DNA of 64,000 bases from Marinobacter piscis (GCF_007671655.1 NZ_VCGX01000003.1:62001-126000); one strand, 5' to 3'; shown: positions 8,361 through 18,737, numbered from the stretch's first letter. The notes: generated from the sequence alone by a model not told the origin. Numbers and translations are program-made.

Positions 8361-9623
8361 TCAGAACTGGAAATCTGTTTTCAGTTTCTTTTCTGCCAGA
8401 ATGTTCTTCAGCTTTGCAACCCGGGGCAGGCCGTTGTCAAAAGGCGGGAAGCTCTCACCGGTAATCAGGGGCTGGAGGTAGTCCCGACAATCCTGGGTAA
8501 TGCCAAAACCATCATCGGTAATGTAATGAATCGGCATTTTCTTTTCCTGGTTGGCCACATCACTCAGCGGCGCCTCACCTATTTTCCAGACATAGGGTTT
8601 TGACTGTTCTCTGACAATAGTGGGCATAATTGCCTGCTTGCCCTCCAGTGCCATTTCCACCGCCGCTTTACCAACCGCGTAGGCCTGCTCGACATCGGTA
8701 GCAGAGGCAATATGGCGGGCGCTGCGCTGCAGATAGTCTGCAACGGCCCAGTGGTATTTATGCCCCAGAGCCTGCCTGACCATATTGGCCAGTGCGGGCG
8801 CAACACCGCCTAGCTGGGTATGGCCGAAGGCGTCTTTGGCGCCGGCATCAGCGAGGAACCGGCCATCTTCATACTGTGATCCTTCAGAGGCAACAACCAC
8901 ACAGTAGCCGTATTCCTTCACGCAAAAATCCACACGCTCCAGAAATGCATCACGGTTAAACGGGATTTCGGGGAACAGAATAATGTGGGGTGGCTCGCCT
9001 TCTCCCTGACCTGCCAGGCCTCCGGCCGCCGCAATCCAGCCTGCATGGCGGCCCATGACCTCAAGAATGAAGACTTTGGTGGAGGTTTCACACATGGACT
9101 TGATATCCAGGCTGGCTTCCAGGGTAGAGGTGGCAATGTACTTGGCCACGGAGCCAAAGCCCGGGCAGCAGTCGGTAAACGGCAGGTCGTTGTCGACGGT
9201 CTTGGGCACACCGATACAGGTGATGGGGTAACCCATAGTGTCGCCAATCTGTGAAACCTTGAAGGCGGTGTCCTGGGAGTCGCCGCCGCCGTTATAAAAG
9301 AAGTAGCCGATATTGTGAGCCCGGAATACTTCTATAAGGCGCTCGTATTCACGCCGGTTTTCGGTAATGTTTTTCAGTTTGTGACGACAGGACCCGAAGG
9401 CACCACCGGGCGTGTGGATGAGTTCCTGAATGGCTTCATCGCTTTCGAGGCTGGTATCAATCAGCTCTTCGTTCAGGGCACCCAGAATACCGTTGCGCCC
9501 GGCAAATACTTTACCGATTTTATCCGGGTGTTTGCGCGCGGTCTGGATAACCCCGCAGGCACTGGCGTTAATAACAGCGGTAACACCGCCGGACTGAGCG
9601 TAGAATGCGTTCTTGATGGCCAT
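8361..9623 (-). CDS. 6-phosphofructokinase, pyrophosphate-dependent type
   Basis: Interconverts fructose 6-phosphate and fructose 1,6-bisphosphate. The 420 residues contain the PFK motifs A-Q-S-G-G-V-T-A-V-I-N-A-S, N-G-G-G-D-S-Q-D-T, P-K-T-V-D-N-D and M-G-R-H-A-G-W. Two signature positions point to pyrophosphate rather than ATP as phosphoryl donor: Asp where ATP enzymes have Gly (G-G-G-D-S against G-G-D-G-S), and Lys in P-K-T where ATP enzymes have Gly. ATG 9623 is preferred, with AGGAG 12 bases upstream. A TTG start at 9653 lacks a ribosome site. PPi-type enzymes are usual in methylotrophs and in several marine gammaproteobacteria. Confidence 0.9.
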   Translation of the reverse strand: MAIKNAFYAQSGGVTAVINASACGVIQTARKHPDKIGKVFAGRNGILGALNEELIDTSLESDEAIQELIHTPGGAFGSCRHKLKNITENRREYERLIEVFRAHNIGYFFYNGGGDSQDTAFKVSQIGDTMGYPITCIGVPKTVDNDLPFTDCCPGFGSVAKYIATSTLEASLDIKSMCETSTKVFILEVMGRHAGWIAAAGGLAGQGEGEPPHIILFPEIPFNRDAFLERVDFCVKEYGYCVVVASEGSQYEDGRFLADAGAKDAFGHTQLGGVAPALANMVRQALGHKYHWAVADYLQRSARHIASATDVEQAYAVGKAAVEMALEGKQAIMPTIVREQSKPYVWKIGEAPLSDVANQEKKMPIHYITDDGFGITQDCRDYLQPLITGESFPPFDNGLPRVAKLKNILAEKKLKTDFQF

Positions 9624-9785
9624 CTCGGATGGGGTCTCCTGCTGGTTCGACAATGGCGCCGATGATACGTCAAATGCGCAGCTTTTTCATGGCAGGAAAT
9701 GCAGATGGCTTTATTTCAGATGCCTTGACGGGGTGCAATGGATACGGGAGGCTTGTCGGGTTTCAATTCAGAGGACAACTGGCGA

Positions 9786-11183
9786 ATGCACATTCATATT
9801 CTGGGAATCTGTGGCACATTTATGGGTAGCCTTGCCGTTCTGGCGCGGGAGCTCGGGCACACAGTAACCGGCTCCGATCAGGGCGTTTATCCGCCCATGA
9901 GCACTCAGCTGGAAGAGCAGGGCATCAGCCTGATGGAGGGGTACAGTACGAAGCATCTGGAGCCTCGGCCCGATCTGGTGCTGATCGGCAATGCCATGTC
10001 GCGGGGGAACCCCGAGGTAGAGGCAGTGCTGAACCGTAATATCGATTATATGTCCGGCCCCGAGTGGCTGGCACGTGAGGTACTCCGGCATCGCTGGGTG
10101 CTTGCGGTTGCAGGCACCCATGGTAAAACCACGACCACTGGCATGCTGTTGTGGATTCTTGAGCAGGCCGGGTTGGCTCCGGGTTATCTGGTGGGGGGAG
10201 TGCCCAAAGACTTCCCGGTATCGGCCCGGCTCGGGGACAGTGATTTCTTTGTTATCGAAGCGGATGAGTATGACAGTGCCTTCTTCGACAAACGGTCCAA
10301 GTTTATTCATTACCGTCCTCATACACTCATACTCAATAACCTGGAGTTTGATCACGCCGATATCTTTGAAAATGTTGAGGCGATTGAGCGTCAGTTTCAC
10401 CATCTGGTCCGTACTGTTCCCTCCCAGGGCCTGATTGTTCGCCCGGCTCTGGATGCACATCTGGATAAGGCTCTGGCCATGGGGTGCTGGAGTCAGGTGC
10501 AAAGCACTGCAATTGGAAGCGAGGTTGAAACCACGACCGACTGGCGGGCAGAGCTGCTTTCTGAGGATGGCAGTCGCTTTATGGTGATTCATCATGAGCA
10601 GCCAGTGGCAGTGGTGAAGTGGGGTCAGACGGGCCTGCATAATGTGCGTAACGCCCTGGCGGCAATTTCGGCCGCAAAGCATGTGGGGGTAACACCCGAC
10701 CACGCCGTGGCGGCGTTGTGTCGTTTTTCCGGCGTAAAGCGCCGGATGGAGCTGCTGGCAGATGTTGGTGGAGTGAAGGTTTATGACGATTTTGCTCACC
10801 ACCCGACCGCAATAGAGACAACACTGGACGGCTTGCGCAGCCAGGTGGGGGATGAGCCGGTTATTGCTCTGATCGAACCCCGCTCCAATACCATGAAACA
10901 GGGCGTCCATCAGCACACGTTACTGCCCAGTGCCAGCCTGGCTGACAAAGTATATTGGGCCAACCTGAACGACATGGAATGGCTTCCGGCGCTGGTATCT
11001 GAGTGGCAGACAGCAAACCCACAGTCGGTGCAGCATCAGGTGGAGTCGACGGTAGAGCACCTGGTTGAGCGTGTGCTGAACGATCTTCCCAGTCCTTGCC
11101 ACATTGTGATCATGAGCAATGGTGGCTTTGGTGGTATTCACGGTCAGCTGGTTGCAGGCATTGAGGCGATTCATGGTCAATAA
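9786..11183 (+). CDS. mpl: UDP-N-acetylmuramate:L-alanyl-gamma-D-glutamyl-meso-diaminopimelate ligase
   Basis: Mur-ligase family enzyme of 465 residues that reattaches recycled murein tripeptide to UDP-MurNAc, so peptidoglycan can be rebuilt from turnover products. The N-terminal Rossmann domain ([12 protein letters not shown]) carries the Mpl-specific C-G-T-F. The central ATP-binding loop is G-T-H-G-K-T-T-T (near residue 115), and [15 protein letters not shown] is present. ATG 9786 is chosen because the protein then begins directly at the Rossmann strand and GAGGA lies upstream. It overlaps ubiX by 11 bases. Confidence 0.95.
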   Translation: MHIHILGICGTFMGSLAVLARELGHTVTGSDQGVYPPMSTQLEEQGISLMEGYSTKHLEPRPDLVLIGNAMSRGNPEVEAVLNRNIDYMSGPEWLAREVLRHRWVLAVAGTHGKTTTTGMLLWILEQAGLAPGYLVGGVPKDFPVSARLGDSDFFVIEADEYDSAFFDKRSKFIHYRPHTLILNNLEFDHADIFENVEAIERQFHHLVRTVPSQGLIVRPALDAHLDKALAMGCWSQVQSTAIGSEVETTTDWRAELLSEDGSRFMVIHHEQPVAVVKWGQTGLHNVRNALAAISAAKHVGVTPDHAVAALCRFSGVKRRMELLADVGGVKVYDDFAHHPTAIETTLDGLRSQVGDEPVIALIEPRSNTMKQGVHQHTLLPSASLADKVYWANLNDMEWLPALVSEWQTANPQSVQHQVESTVEHLVERVLNDLPSPCHIVIMSNGGFGGIHGQLVAGIEAIHGQ

Positions 11184-11844
11184 ACCGTCCCCCTCCCGAA
11201 CGATCAATCTGGCATTTACCGGCGCATCGGGGGCTCAGTATGGCTTGCGCCTGCTGCAGTGCCTGGTAGCGTCCGGGTGCCGTGTGCATGTGATGGTCAG
11301 CAAGGCGGCACAGGTGGTGATGGCAACAGAAACCGATCTCAAGTTGCCAGGAACCCCGCCGGCTATGCAGAGAACCCTGTCTGATTACGCCTCGGCTGAG
11401 CCCGGTCAGGTTCTGGTCTTCGGTCGCGAAGACTGGTTTTCTCCACCTGCCTCCGGCTCTGGAGAGAAGGCACCTCTGGTGATCTGCCCCTGCAGCACCG
11501 GCACCCTGTCTGCGTTGGCAACCGGGGCCAGCAATAACCTGATTGAGCGAGCTGGCGATGTTGCCCTTAAAGAAAAACGCCAGCTGATTCTGGTTCCCCG
11601 GGAAGCGCCATACTCGGAAGTGCACCTGGAAAACATGTTGAAGCTGACCCGCATGGGCGCGGTTATTATGCCCGCGAGCCCGGGGTTTTATCACCGGCCG
11701 GAATCGGTTCATGATCTTGTGGACTTTATTGTCGCCCGCATTCTCGATCATCTGGACCTGCTCCAGGAGCTGATGCCTCGCTGGGGCGAGGCCAGAGTCA
11801 GTGCCAAACTGGAAAGCAGCGATGGTTTTGGCCAGCAGGATTGA
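11173..11844 (+). CDS. ubiX: Flavin prenyltransferase UbiX
   Basis: Makes the prenylated FMN cofactor used by UbiD decarboxylases in ubiquinone synthesis. The 223 residues include the N-terminal flavoprotein motif [10 protein letters not shown], the [13 protein letters not shown] loop and the C-terminal M-P-A-S-P-G-F-Y region with D-F-I-V-A-R-I-L-D. It is longer than the E. coli protein (189 residues) through a C-terminal extension. ATG 11173 lies inside mpl with an 11-base overlap, so the pair is translationally coupled. Confidence 0.92.
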   Translation: MVNKPSPSRTINLAFTGASGAQYGLRLLQCLVASGCRVHVMVSKAAQVVMATETDLKLPGTPPAMQRTLSDYASAEPGQVLVFGREDWFSPPASGSGEKAPLVICPCSTGTLSALATGASNNLIERAGDVALKEKRQLILVPREAPYSEVHLENMLKLTRMGAVIMPASPGFYHRPESVHDLVDFIVARILDHLDLLQELMPRWGEARVSAKLESSDGFGQQD

Positions 11845-11929
11845 TGGTTTTAACCATTGAGCCTGCCTGCCCGGCGGTTGAAACTTGGTGAAGCTAAACA
11901 ACAATACTGCCCACTGACTGAGGTTCACC

Positions 11930-13069
11930 ATGATTCCACGTACGCTCTTTGATGCCGACCTTGATGGTTTTCGGGACTCTGTCCGGAAATTTCTTGAGCA
12001 GGAGGCCGCGCCATACCACGAACAGTGGGAAAAGGATGGCCAGGTCAGCCGCGAACTGTGGCAGAAAGCCGGCGAGCTGGGCTTTTTATGCCCGACCATG
12101 CCAGAGGCCTACGGCGGCGCTGGCGCGGACTTTCGTTACAGTGCCGTTGTAATGGAAGAAGTGTCGCGGGCCGGGCTCTCCGGCATCGGCTGGACTCTGC
12201 ATTCGGATATTGTCGCGCCTTATATCCTCAAGTACGGTACTGAAGAACAGAAAAAACATTACCTGCCCCGAATGGCGTCCGGGGAAATCATTACCGCAAT
12301 CGCCATGAGCGAGCCGGGCGCAGGTTCAGACCTGCAGGGAGTGAAGACCACCGCCGTTAAGGATGGCGGACACTATGTTCTGAATGGCTCCAAGACCTTC
12401 ATTACCAACGGCCAGATGGCGGATCTGGTGATTGTCGTAGCAAAGACCGACCCCAAAGAGGGCGCCAAGGGCATCAGCCTGTTGCTGGTTGAGTCCGGAT
12501 GGGAAGGTTTTGAAAAGGGCAAGAATCTGAGCAAGGTGGGCATGAAAGCTCAGGATACCTCCGAACTGTTTTTTCAGGATGTAAAAGTACCGGCAACGCA
12601 CCTGTTGGGCTCCAAAGAAGGGCAGGGCTTTCTGCAACTGATGCAGGAGCTTCCGGCAGAGCGGTTACAGATCGGGCTTACCGCCGTTGCTGCTGCAGAA
12701 GCCGCCTGGCAATGGACGCTGGATTACGTGAAAGAGCGCAAGGCCTTTGGCAGGCCCGTGGTCAAATTCCAGAACACCCGGTTCAAAATGGCCGAGATGA
12801 AAGCGGAAATCACGGCAGCCCGGGTATTTACCGATCGGTGTCTGGAATTGCATCTGGAGAAGAAGCTCGATATACCCACCGCCGCCATGCTGAAGCAGCA
12901 CACCACTGATCTGCAGTGCAGAGTGATGGACGAATGTGTGCAGTTGCACGGCGGTTACGGTTATATGTGGGAGTATCCGATCGCACGTGCCTGGGCAGAC
13001 TCCCGGGTTCAGCGCATATACGGCGGAACCAACGAAATCATGAAAGAGATTGTTGCCCGCGCATTTTAA
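11930..13069 (+). CDS. Acyl-CoA dehydrogenase, long-chain (LCAD-like) type
   Basis: FAD enzyme of 379 residues that introduces the alpha-beta double bond in beta-oxidation. The family signatures are A-M-S-E-P-G-A-G-S-D-L (near residue 124), E-R-K-A-F-G-R-P and the C-terminal Q-L-H-G-G-Y-G-Y. Near the C-terminus the motif is Y-G-G-T-N-E-I, where medium-chain enzymes carry the catalytic Glu (Y-E-G-T). As in mammalian LCAD, the base is probably the Glu of L-P-A-E-R-L (about residue 244). No electron-transfer flavoprotein genes are adjacent, so the substrate cannot be told from context. Confidence 0.9.
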   Translation: MIPRTLFDADLDGFRDSVRKFLEQEAAPYHEQWEKDGQVSRELWQKAGELGFLCPTMPEAYGGAGADFRYSAVVMEEVSRAGLSGIGWTLHSDIVAPYILKYGTEEQKKHYLPRMASGEIITAIAMSEPGAGSDLQGVKTTAVKDGGHYVLNGSKTFITNGQMADLVIVVAKTDPKEGAKGISLLLVESGWEGFEKGKNLSKVGMKAQDTSELFFQDVKVPATHLLGSKEGQGFLQLMQELPAERLQIGLTAVAAAEAAWQWTLDYVKERKAFGRPVVKFQNTRFKMAEMKAEITAARVFTDRCLELHLEKKLDIPTAAMLKQHTTDLQCRVMDECVQLHGGYGYMWEYPIARAWADSRVQRIYGGTNEIMKEIVARAF

Positions 13070-13083
13070 ATGACGCGTCGAAA

Positions 13084-13113
13084 GCCCCGGGGTTCTCCCG
13101 GGGCATGTCTTTA
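13084..13113 (+). terminator. Hairpin terminator after acyl-CoA dehydrogenase gene
   Basis: Perfect 8-bp stem GCCCCGGG/CCCGGGGC with a five-base loop, followed by a short T-containing tail. It lies 15 bases after the stop codon. Confidence 0.7.
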
Positions 13114-13209
13114 CCAAACTTTACAGTTTGCCAAACCTATCAAGGTCTCAGGCACTCACATCTCTTAGAGTAACTGCATAACCTCTAACAACAATCAATG
13201 GTTGCCGTT

Positions 13210-15117
13210 ATGAAACGCCTGACTTGCCTGCCTCTTTCTGTTCTGTTTTTTGCCCTCGCCGGCTGCGGCGAGGAGGTTAATGAACTGCCTGTAGACGGGC
13301 GCGACTTTGATGGCGTGCAATACAGTGAATCAGAGTCTGTTTATACCGGACGTGCCATTGATGGTTATCTGAAAAACGCCCGGGTATGGCTCGACCTGGA
13401 CGGTGATGGCCAGTACAGCAAAGGCCCTCTGGACGTTACATTGGCCAATGGCGACACTCACAGGCTGGACCGGGGTGAACCCACAGCGATGACCACCGCT
13501 GGCGGGCGCTTTTCACTGGACCTCGCGGAATTTCAGGTTGGTCTGTCGAAGGGTAAGGACCTGGACCCCAGAGATTACCCCTTGTATGCACTGGCGCTGC
13601 CCGGCAAAACCATGGAAGAAACCCATAGCGGCGAAGTGCCTGTCCCTCGCGCCTATCTGATGTCAGCCAGCCCGGGTGTCACCAACGTAACTCCATTGAC
13701 CACTCTGGCGCGATTCCGGGCCAAAGTGGCAGGGCAGGCGAGTATGGGCTCCGAAAATGCTGCCCTGGCGGACTCAGCGGAATTAAATGGCGTGAACCTT
13801 TTGCAGGATTACGTTCAGGCCAATAATGAAAAGGCGCACGCCTACGCCCGTGCCCTGGCGCGATTTATGGCGAGCCAGATACCTGATGAATACAACAAGG
13901 ATCTGGCCGCAGAGGGCAGTGACGGCACCGGACGGTTCCTCTCCAGTAAAGCCGTGGACTTGCTTGGGATTTCACTGATCAGGAATGCCCGGGAGGTTGT
14001 CAGCAGAGTTGATGCGCAGGTGTCAGGCGGGCGCTACGGCAATGTTGATACGGATAATCTGGCATTGCCGCGCGTCGATATTGAATTGAAGAACCCATCG
14101 CTTCTGACCGGGCTTAAGGTATTTGCCAATACCGAAGAGGTCAGAGTAGAGGCCCTTGAATTGTCCGCAGCGCTTGAGTTTGATTACACGGAAGACGGCC
14201 AGTTGCTGTCGGTTTCCAGTCAGGGGTGTATGGAGCCTTCGTTACCAGAGATTGCGCGACTCGTTCAGGTGAATGGGTATATGGCGCAAATGAAAAATCA
14301 ATGGCACCCCAGTGCCTCTCTTTCTGCCGAGAGCAAACAGGCTTACGCAGATGCGGGCATTGACGAGCGCATTGTCTTTGACTGGAAAAACAAGCGTGCT
14401 TATTTCGATACCGTTACTTCTTGCCATAAGGGCACTCGCGGAGTCAGCTCGGAGGGCTCAGAACTGGGTGGTACGCCTGAGATCACCTGGAGTTGGGATA
14501 ATGAGGGTGAGGTGGTTGAAAAAGTGGCTGCATCACCGGACCGGAAGATTAATCTACTGGCTGCAGCCAGCGCGCCGGCTGAGGTGTTGGGGCAGAGCTG
14601 GGTTACCGGCTATAGAATTGTGGCGGGCGATACTCCGGAGGTTGCGCTTGCGTTTTCAGATTCTGGAAGTAATTGTGAGCCGGCGAGTATGGATGGAGAG
14701 GAGCCAGACCTGACCGCGTCACATGTGACGCAGTTATTCCCGGTCACGATTGATGGCGAGGCAGGACATGCCTACGAGTATGATATCCGGGAGTACAGGG
14801 TGGATGAGGACGGAACCAGGAGTTTGCCCGTTGAGCGTCTGCTTAAATACCCCCTGCGGAGTCTGTCGAAGGCTGGTCCAGATGCAGGAAACTTACAGTG
14901 GCGGTTGTCTTACGCGTCGTTGGAGCAGAAGGGGCTGGACCGGGTCTCGGCAAACCTGGTTCGCGAAGCGTACCTGGAGGACCGTGACGGAATAAGCGAG
15001 TGTGGAGTTCCGGTCAGCAATGCCCCGGGTACGGCGTATGCAAAAGTGAGTTACACTTACAAAACGCTCACGGAATATTTGCTGCAAGGTTTGGCTGAGG
15101 AAGTTGCTGGGGATTAA
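13210..15117 (+). CDS. Large lipoprotein of unknown function
   Basis: I do not recognise a named family. The 635-residue product begins with a basic start and hydrophobic core ending L-A-G-C, a lipobox, so it should be lipid-anchored at Cys18. ATG 13210 fits this better than ATG 13198, which adds four residues. Residues about 45-115 (G-Y-L-K-N-A-R-V-W-L-D-L-D-G-D-G-Q-Y ... G-G-R-F-S-L-D-L) resemble the surface-protein module in which an aspartate-rich loop precedes a small beta domain. It continues with T-N-V-T-P-L-T-T-L-A, common in secreted gammaproteobacterial proteins. The C-terminal half is acidic and beta-rich, with several Cys. It is monocistronic. Confidence 0.7.
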   Translation: MKRLTCLPLSVLFFALAGCGEEVNELPVDGRDFDGVQYSESESVYTGRAIDGYLKNARVWLDLDGDGQYSKGPLDVTLANGDTHRLDRGEPTAMTTAGGRFSLDLAEFQVGLSKGKDLDPRDYPLYALALPGKTMEETHSGEVPVPRAYLMSASPGVTNVTPLTTLARFRAKVAGQASMGSENAALADSAELNGVNLLQDYVQANNEKAHAYARALARFMASQIPDEYNKDLAAEGSDGTGRFLSSKAVDLLGISLIRNAREVVSRVDAQVSGGRYGNVDTDNLALPRVDIELKNPSLLTGLKVFANTEEVRVEALELSAALEFDYTEDGQLLSVSSQGCMEPSLPEIARLVQVNGYMAQMKNQWHPSASLSAESKQAYADAGIDERIVFDWKNKRAYFDTVTSCHKGTRGVSSEGSELGGTPEITWSWDNEGEVVEKVAASPDRKINLLAAASAPAEVLGQSWVTGYRIVAGDTPEVALAFSDSGSNCEPASMDGEEPDLTASHVTQLFPVTIDGEAGHAYEYDIREYRVDEDGTRSLPVERLLKYPLRSLSKAGPDAGNLQWRLSYASLEQKGLDRVSANLVREAYLEDRDGISECGVPVSNAPGTAYAKVSYTYKTLTEYLLQGLAEEVAGD

Positions 15118-15157
15118 TTGCTAATTGAAAACTCTGGCCATTTCTTGAGGGAAGAAA

Positions 15158-15244
15158 TGGTGCCGAGGAGAGGATTTGAACCTCCACGGGGTTGCCCCCA
15201 CTAGCACCTGAAGCTAGCGTGTCTACCAATTTCACCACCTCGGC
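15158..15244 (-). tRNA. tRNA-Leu (anticodon CAG)
   Basis: 87 bases including an encoded 3' CCA. The acceptor stem GCCGAGG pairs with CCTCGGC, the discriminator is A, and the variable arm is long as expected for a class II tRNA. The anticodon loop TTCAGGT lies between CTAGC and GCTAG. The T-loop is GGTTCAAATCC. Confidence 0.95.
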
Positions 15245-15503
15245 AGGTGATTTGCAGTTTCGCAGTCAGTTTGTTGATAAACCTAGCGTTTCTGCCACAT
15301 CGGCGGGATGTTCCCGTCAACCGATGGCGCGTACTTTAATAATTCCCGGCAGGGCTGTCAAATGTTTTTTTTGAAAAAGAGGCTGGCAGGTATTTGTGCT
15401 TATAAGTGGTGCGTTGTTAGTCAGTGAGTGCGTACCATCGTATACTGTGCAACAAATGAATACGAACAGCGCCGTTGTGGCGCCGTACTGAACAAGGATC
15501 CGA
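15245..15503. other. Intergenic region between tRNA-Leu and rnr
   Basis: 259 bases separating the minus-strand tRNA from plus-strand rnr. It must hold the tRNA promoter and the rnr promoter. I see no further gene and no strong promoter match. ACAAGGA just before 15504 is the rnr ribosome site. Confidence 0.5.
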
Positions 15504-17984
15504 ATGGTTTCCAGAAATAAAAAACACAAAGATCCTCACGCTGGCCGTGAGGCTCAAAAATATGAAAACCCGATTCAAAGCCGGGAGTTCATACTCGCAC
15601 ACCTGAAAGAGCGGGGTGCACCGGCAACACATGAAACACTGTGTTCCGAGCTTGGCCAGACAGACCCGGAAGGCATCGAGGCCCTCAGGCGTCGCCTGAT
15701 TGCAATGTGCCGGGATGGTCAGCTTATCTGTAACCGCCGTGATGCCTATTTGCCGATAGAAGAGGCAGACCTGGTCAGCGGCCGGGTGATCGGCCATAGA
15801 GACGGCTTCGGCTTTTTGGTGCCGGATGATGGCGGCTCTGACCTGTTTTTAACCGCCCGGCAAATGCGTAAGGTTTTTCACGGTGACCGGGTGGCCGCCC
15901 GGGTAGACAAGATTGATGATCGTGGCCGGCGCGAAGGTGTCATTGTTAACGTTCTTGAGCATCGTACACACCAGACGGTCGGGCGCCTTTTCAAAGAAAG
16001 CGGCATTGCCTTTGTAGTGCCGGAAAACGCCCGTATAAACCAGGAAGTTCTGGTGTCGGAGGAGCATCTGGGCGAGGCGCATCACGGCCAGTATGTGGTT
16101 GTTGATATCCTGCGTCAGCCAACGGTTCGCTCCCAGCCTACCGGGAAAATTGCCGAGGTTCTGGGCGAGCATATGGCACCGGGAATGGAAATTGACGTTG
16201 CTATCCGCTCTTACGACATTCCCCATGAATGGTCCACAGAGGTGGGCGAGCAGACAGCAGCCATTCCGGGCGAGGTTACTGAGGCTGATAAAAAGAACCG
16301 GGTAGACATTCGCAACATGCGCCTGGTAACGATCGACGATGAGACTGCCCGTGACTTTGATGATGCCATCTATTGTGAGCCCAGAAGTCGCGGCGGCTAC
16401 CGTCTCGTTGTCGCCATAGCAGACGTATCGCACTATGTACGCACAGACTCTCCGCTGGATGAAGAAGCTCTGCGCCGCGGTAACTCTGTGTATTTCCCGG
16501 ATCACGTGGTGCCGATGCTTCCGGAAAAGCTTTCCAATGGTCTGTGTTCCCTGAACCCGGATGTCGATCGTCTGTGCATGGTTGCAGATATGACCATCAG
16601 TGCGGCTGGTAATATCAGCGGATATACCTTTTACCAGGCTGTGATGCGCAGCCATGCCCGGCTGACCTACAGTAAAGTCAGTGACATGCTGGAACGGCCG
16701 GACTCAGAGCCAGGTTATCGGCTGTCAGCCCAGTATGCGGACATATTGCCGCATTTACATAACCTGTACGACGTATACAAGCTTCTGCGCAAGGCACGGA
16801 CAAAGCGTGGCGCTATTGATTTTGAAACCACGGATACCCGCGTGATTTTTGATCCGGAGCGCAAGATTGAAGAAATTGTGCCAGTGCACCGCAATGATGC
16901 GCACAAGATTGTTGAAGAGAGCATGCTGTGTGCCAACGTAGCGGCGGCGCGCTTTCTCAAGAAGCATAAAATGCCGGCACTTTACCGTGTGCACGATGGG
17001 CCATCGGAAGAGCGGCTCAGCTCGGTTCGCCTGTTTCTGGGAGAGCTTGGTCTGCAGTTGGGCGGTGGTGACAAGCCGACGTCGGCCGATTACCAGGCCT
17101 TGCTGTCCGAAGTCGCTGACCGGCCTGATGCCGGCGTGATTCAGACCGTAATGTTGCGGTCGTTGAGCCAGGCCGTTTACAGCCCGGATGAAAGTGGCCA
17201 CTTCGGTCTCGGCTTTCCCAGTTACACGCATTTCACCTCACCCATACGCCGGTATTCGGATTTGATTGTGCACCGGGCTATCAAGTCCCGTATCCACAAT
17301 CCGGAAGTGACAAAAGATGTGGTATCACCGGCGAAACCGGATCCGGCATTGGCAGAATACCCGTACGATTACGAAAAAATGCAGACGCTCGGTGAGCATG
17401 TGTCAATGACAGAACGGCGGGCTGACGATGCTACCCGGGATGTGATGGCGTGGCTCAAGTGCGAATTCCTGAGTGATCGTGTGGGCGAGGAGTTCGACGG
17501 GGTAATCGCCGCCGTCGTTCCCTTCGGGTTCTTTGTTGAGCTTTCGGATGTTTATATCGAGGGCCTGGTGCATGTTTCAACACTGAGTGGTGATTACTTT
17601 CATCATGATTCGGCCAAACACCGCCTGATTGGTGAGCGTACGGCCATTAGTTTCCGCCTGGGTGATGAGCTGCGGGTTAAGGTGATGCGGGTTGGCATGG
17701 AAGACCGCAAAATCGACCTGGAACTGGTCAGTAAGCCCAAGCGCCGGCGGGCCGACAGAGATGCTCTGGATGTGACCAAGAAGGAAACACGAAACAAGAG
17801 CAGCAAAAAGCCTGATAAGCGGCGTAGCCGGAAAAGTGCGCCGGCAGGTGCAAAATCCGGTAAAGAGGCGAAAGCCCAGCTGGTCGCAGACGCAGCCCGT
17901 GAGGCCGGCAAAAAAACGAAGAAGGGACAGGGCAAGTCAGCCAGTACCAGTAAAGCGCGGAAACCGCGAAAGACAGATAAGTAA
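15504..17984 (+). CDS. rnr: Ribonuclease R
   Basis: Processive 3'-5' exoribonuclease of 826 residues that degrades structured RNA and contributes to rRNA and tmRNA quality control. In order there is an N-terminal winged-helix region (residues about 20-85), two cold-shock OB folds, the RNB catalytic domain with the metal-binding aspartates in D-D-E-T-A-R-D-F-D-D-A-I (near residue 278), an S1 domain near 645-725, and a strongly basic tail of about 80 residues rich in Lys, Arg and Ser. It is followed 15 bases later by rlmB, the usual rnr-rlmB operon. Confidence 0.97.
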   Translation: MVSRNKKHKDPHAGREAQKYENPIQSREFILAHLKERGAPATHETLCSELGQTDPEGIEALRRRLIAMCRDGQLICNRRDAYLPIEEADLVSGRVIGHRDGFGFLVPDDGGSDLFLTARQMRKVFHGDRVAARVDKIDDRGRREGVIVNVLEHRTHQTVGRLFKESGIAFVVPENARINQEVLVSEEHLGEAHHGQYVVVDILRQPTVRSQPTGKIAEVLGEHMAPGMEIDVAIRSYDIPHEWSTEVGEQTAAIPGEVTEADKKNRVDIRNMRLVTIDDETARDFDDAIYCEPRSRGGYRLVVAIADVSHYVRTDSPLDEEALRRGNSVYFPDHVVPMLPEKLSNGLCSLNPDVDRLCMVADMTISAAGNISGYTFYQAVMRSHARLTYSKVSDMLERPDSEPGYRLSAQYADILPHLHNLYDVYKLLRKARTKRGAIDFETTDTRVIFDPERKIEEIVPVHRNDAHKIVEESMLCANVAAARFLKKHKMPALYRVHDGPSEERLSSVRLFLGELGLQLGGGDKPTSADYQALLSEVADRPDAGVIQTVMLRSLSQAVYSPDESGHFGLGFPSYTHFTSPIRRYSDLIVHRAIKSRIHNPEVTKDVVSPAKPDPALAEYPYDYEKMQTLGEHVSMTERRADDATRDVMAWLKCEFLSDRVGEEFDGVIAAVVPFGFFVELSDVYIEGLVHVSTLSGDYFHHDSAKHRLIGERTAISFRLGDELRVKVMRVGMEDRKIDLELVSKPKRRRADRDALDVTKKETRNKSSKKPDKRRSRKSAPAGAKSGKEAKAQLVADAAREAGKKTKKGQGKSASTSKARKPRKTDK

Positions 17985-17999
17985 CAGGGAACCGAATCA

Positions 18000-18737
18000 G
18001 TGTCCGGAGAGTTTGTATTTGGCTGGCACGCAGTTGAGGCTGTTCTCAAACGTGAGCCGGAAAGACTGCAGCAGGTCTGGATTCAGACCGGTCGGCAGGA
18101 TAAGCGTGTAGCGGGTATCACCAACACCCTGAATGAGCTCGGGGTTCAGTGGGCTGTCGTACATCGTCGGGAACTTGACCGGCGTGTGGCCGGGGTTCAT
18201 CAGGGGGTTGTGGCAGAAGTCAGCGCAAGCCGCGAATGGACGGAAGATGACCTGCTCACACAACTCTCAGCAGGCAGCAATCCGCCGTTCCTGTTGGTAC
18301 TCGACGGAGTAACCGACCCCCATAACCTTGGAGCCTGTCTGCGTACCTGTGATGCTGCGGGGGTGCAGGCGGTGATTGTTCCGAAAGATAAATCAGCGTC
18401 GCTAACGCCGGTGGCCCGCAAGGTTGCCTGTGGAGCAGCGGAAACCGTGCCACTTGTACGAGTCACCAACCTCGCCCGTTTTCTGCGCGCGCTTCAGGAT
18501 CAGGGTATATGGCTGATCGGTACTGCAGGAGAGGCAGCTGCCACTTTGTATCAGGCGGACTTCACAGGCCCGGTGGCACTGGTCATGGGCGCTGAGGGTA
18601 AGGGGATGCGCCGGCTGACCCGTAAGCATTGCGATCAGCTGATCAAAATCCCCATGCTTGGGCATGTAGACAGTCTTAACGTGTCTGTTGCAACCGGTGT
18701 CTGTTTGTACGAGGCTTTGCGCCAGCGGCTTGGTTAA
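18000..18737 (+). CDS. rlmB: 23S rRNA (guanosine-2'-O-)-methyltransferase RlmB
   Basis: SpoU/TrmH-family knotted methyltransferase of 245 residues that modifies G2251 in the 23S P-loop. The N-terminal L30e-like substrate-binding domain (G-W-H-A-V-E-A-V-L) is followed by the SPOUT domain with [21 protein letters not shown] and the C-terminal knot [15 protein letters not shown]. The start codon is GTG 18000, preceded by CAGGGA. It is in an operon with rnr. Confidence 0.95.
   Translation: MSGEFVFGWHAVEAVLKREPERLQQVWIQTGRQDKRVAGITNTLNELGVQWAVVHRRELDRRVAGVHQGVVAEVSASREWTEDDLLTQLSAGSNPPFLLVLDGVTDPHNLGACLRTCDAAGVQAVIVPKDKSASLTPVARKVACGAAETVPLVRVTNLARFLRALQDQGIWLIGTAGEAAATLYQADFTGPVALVMGAEGKGMRRLTRKHCDQLIKIPMLGHVDSLNVSVATGVCLYEALRQRLG

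Noticed and set aside
9768..10916. 382-codon open frame antisense to mpl
   Set aside because: It lies wholly opposite a well-conserved ligase, has no family features, and its composition follows from high third-position GC of mpl.
11110..12099. 329-codon open frame antisense to ubiX and the acyl-CoA dehydrogenase
   Set aside because: It spans two real genes and their intergenic region on the other strand, without a start signal or protein-like pattern.
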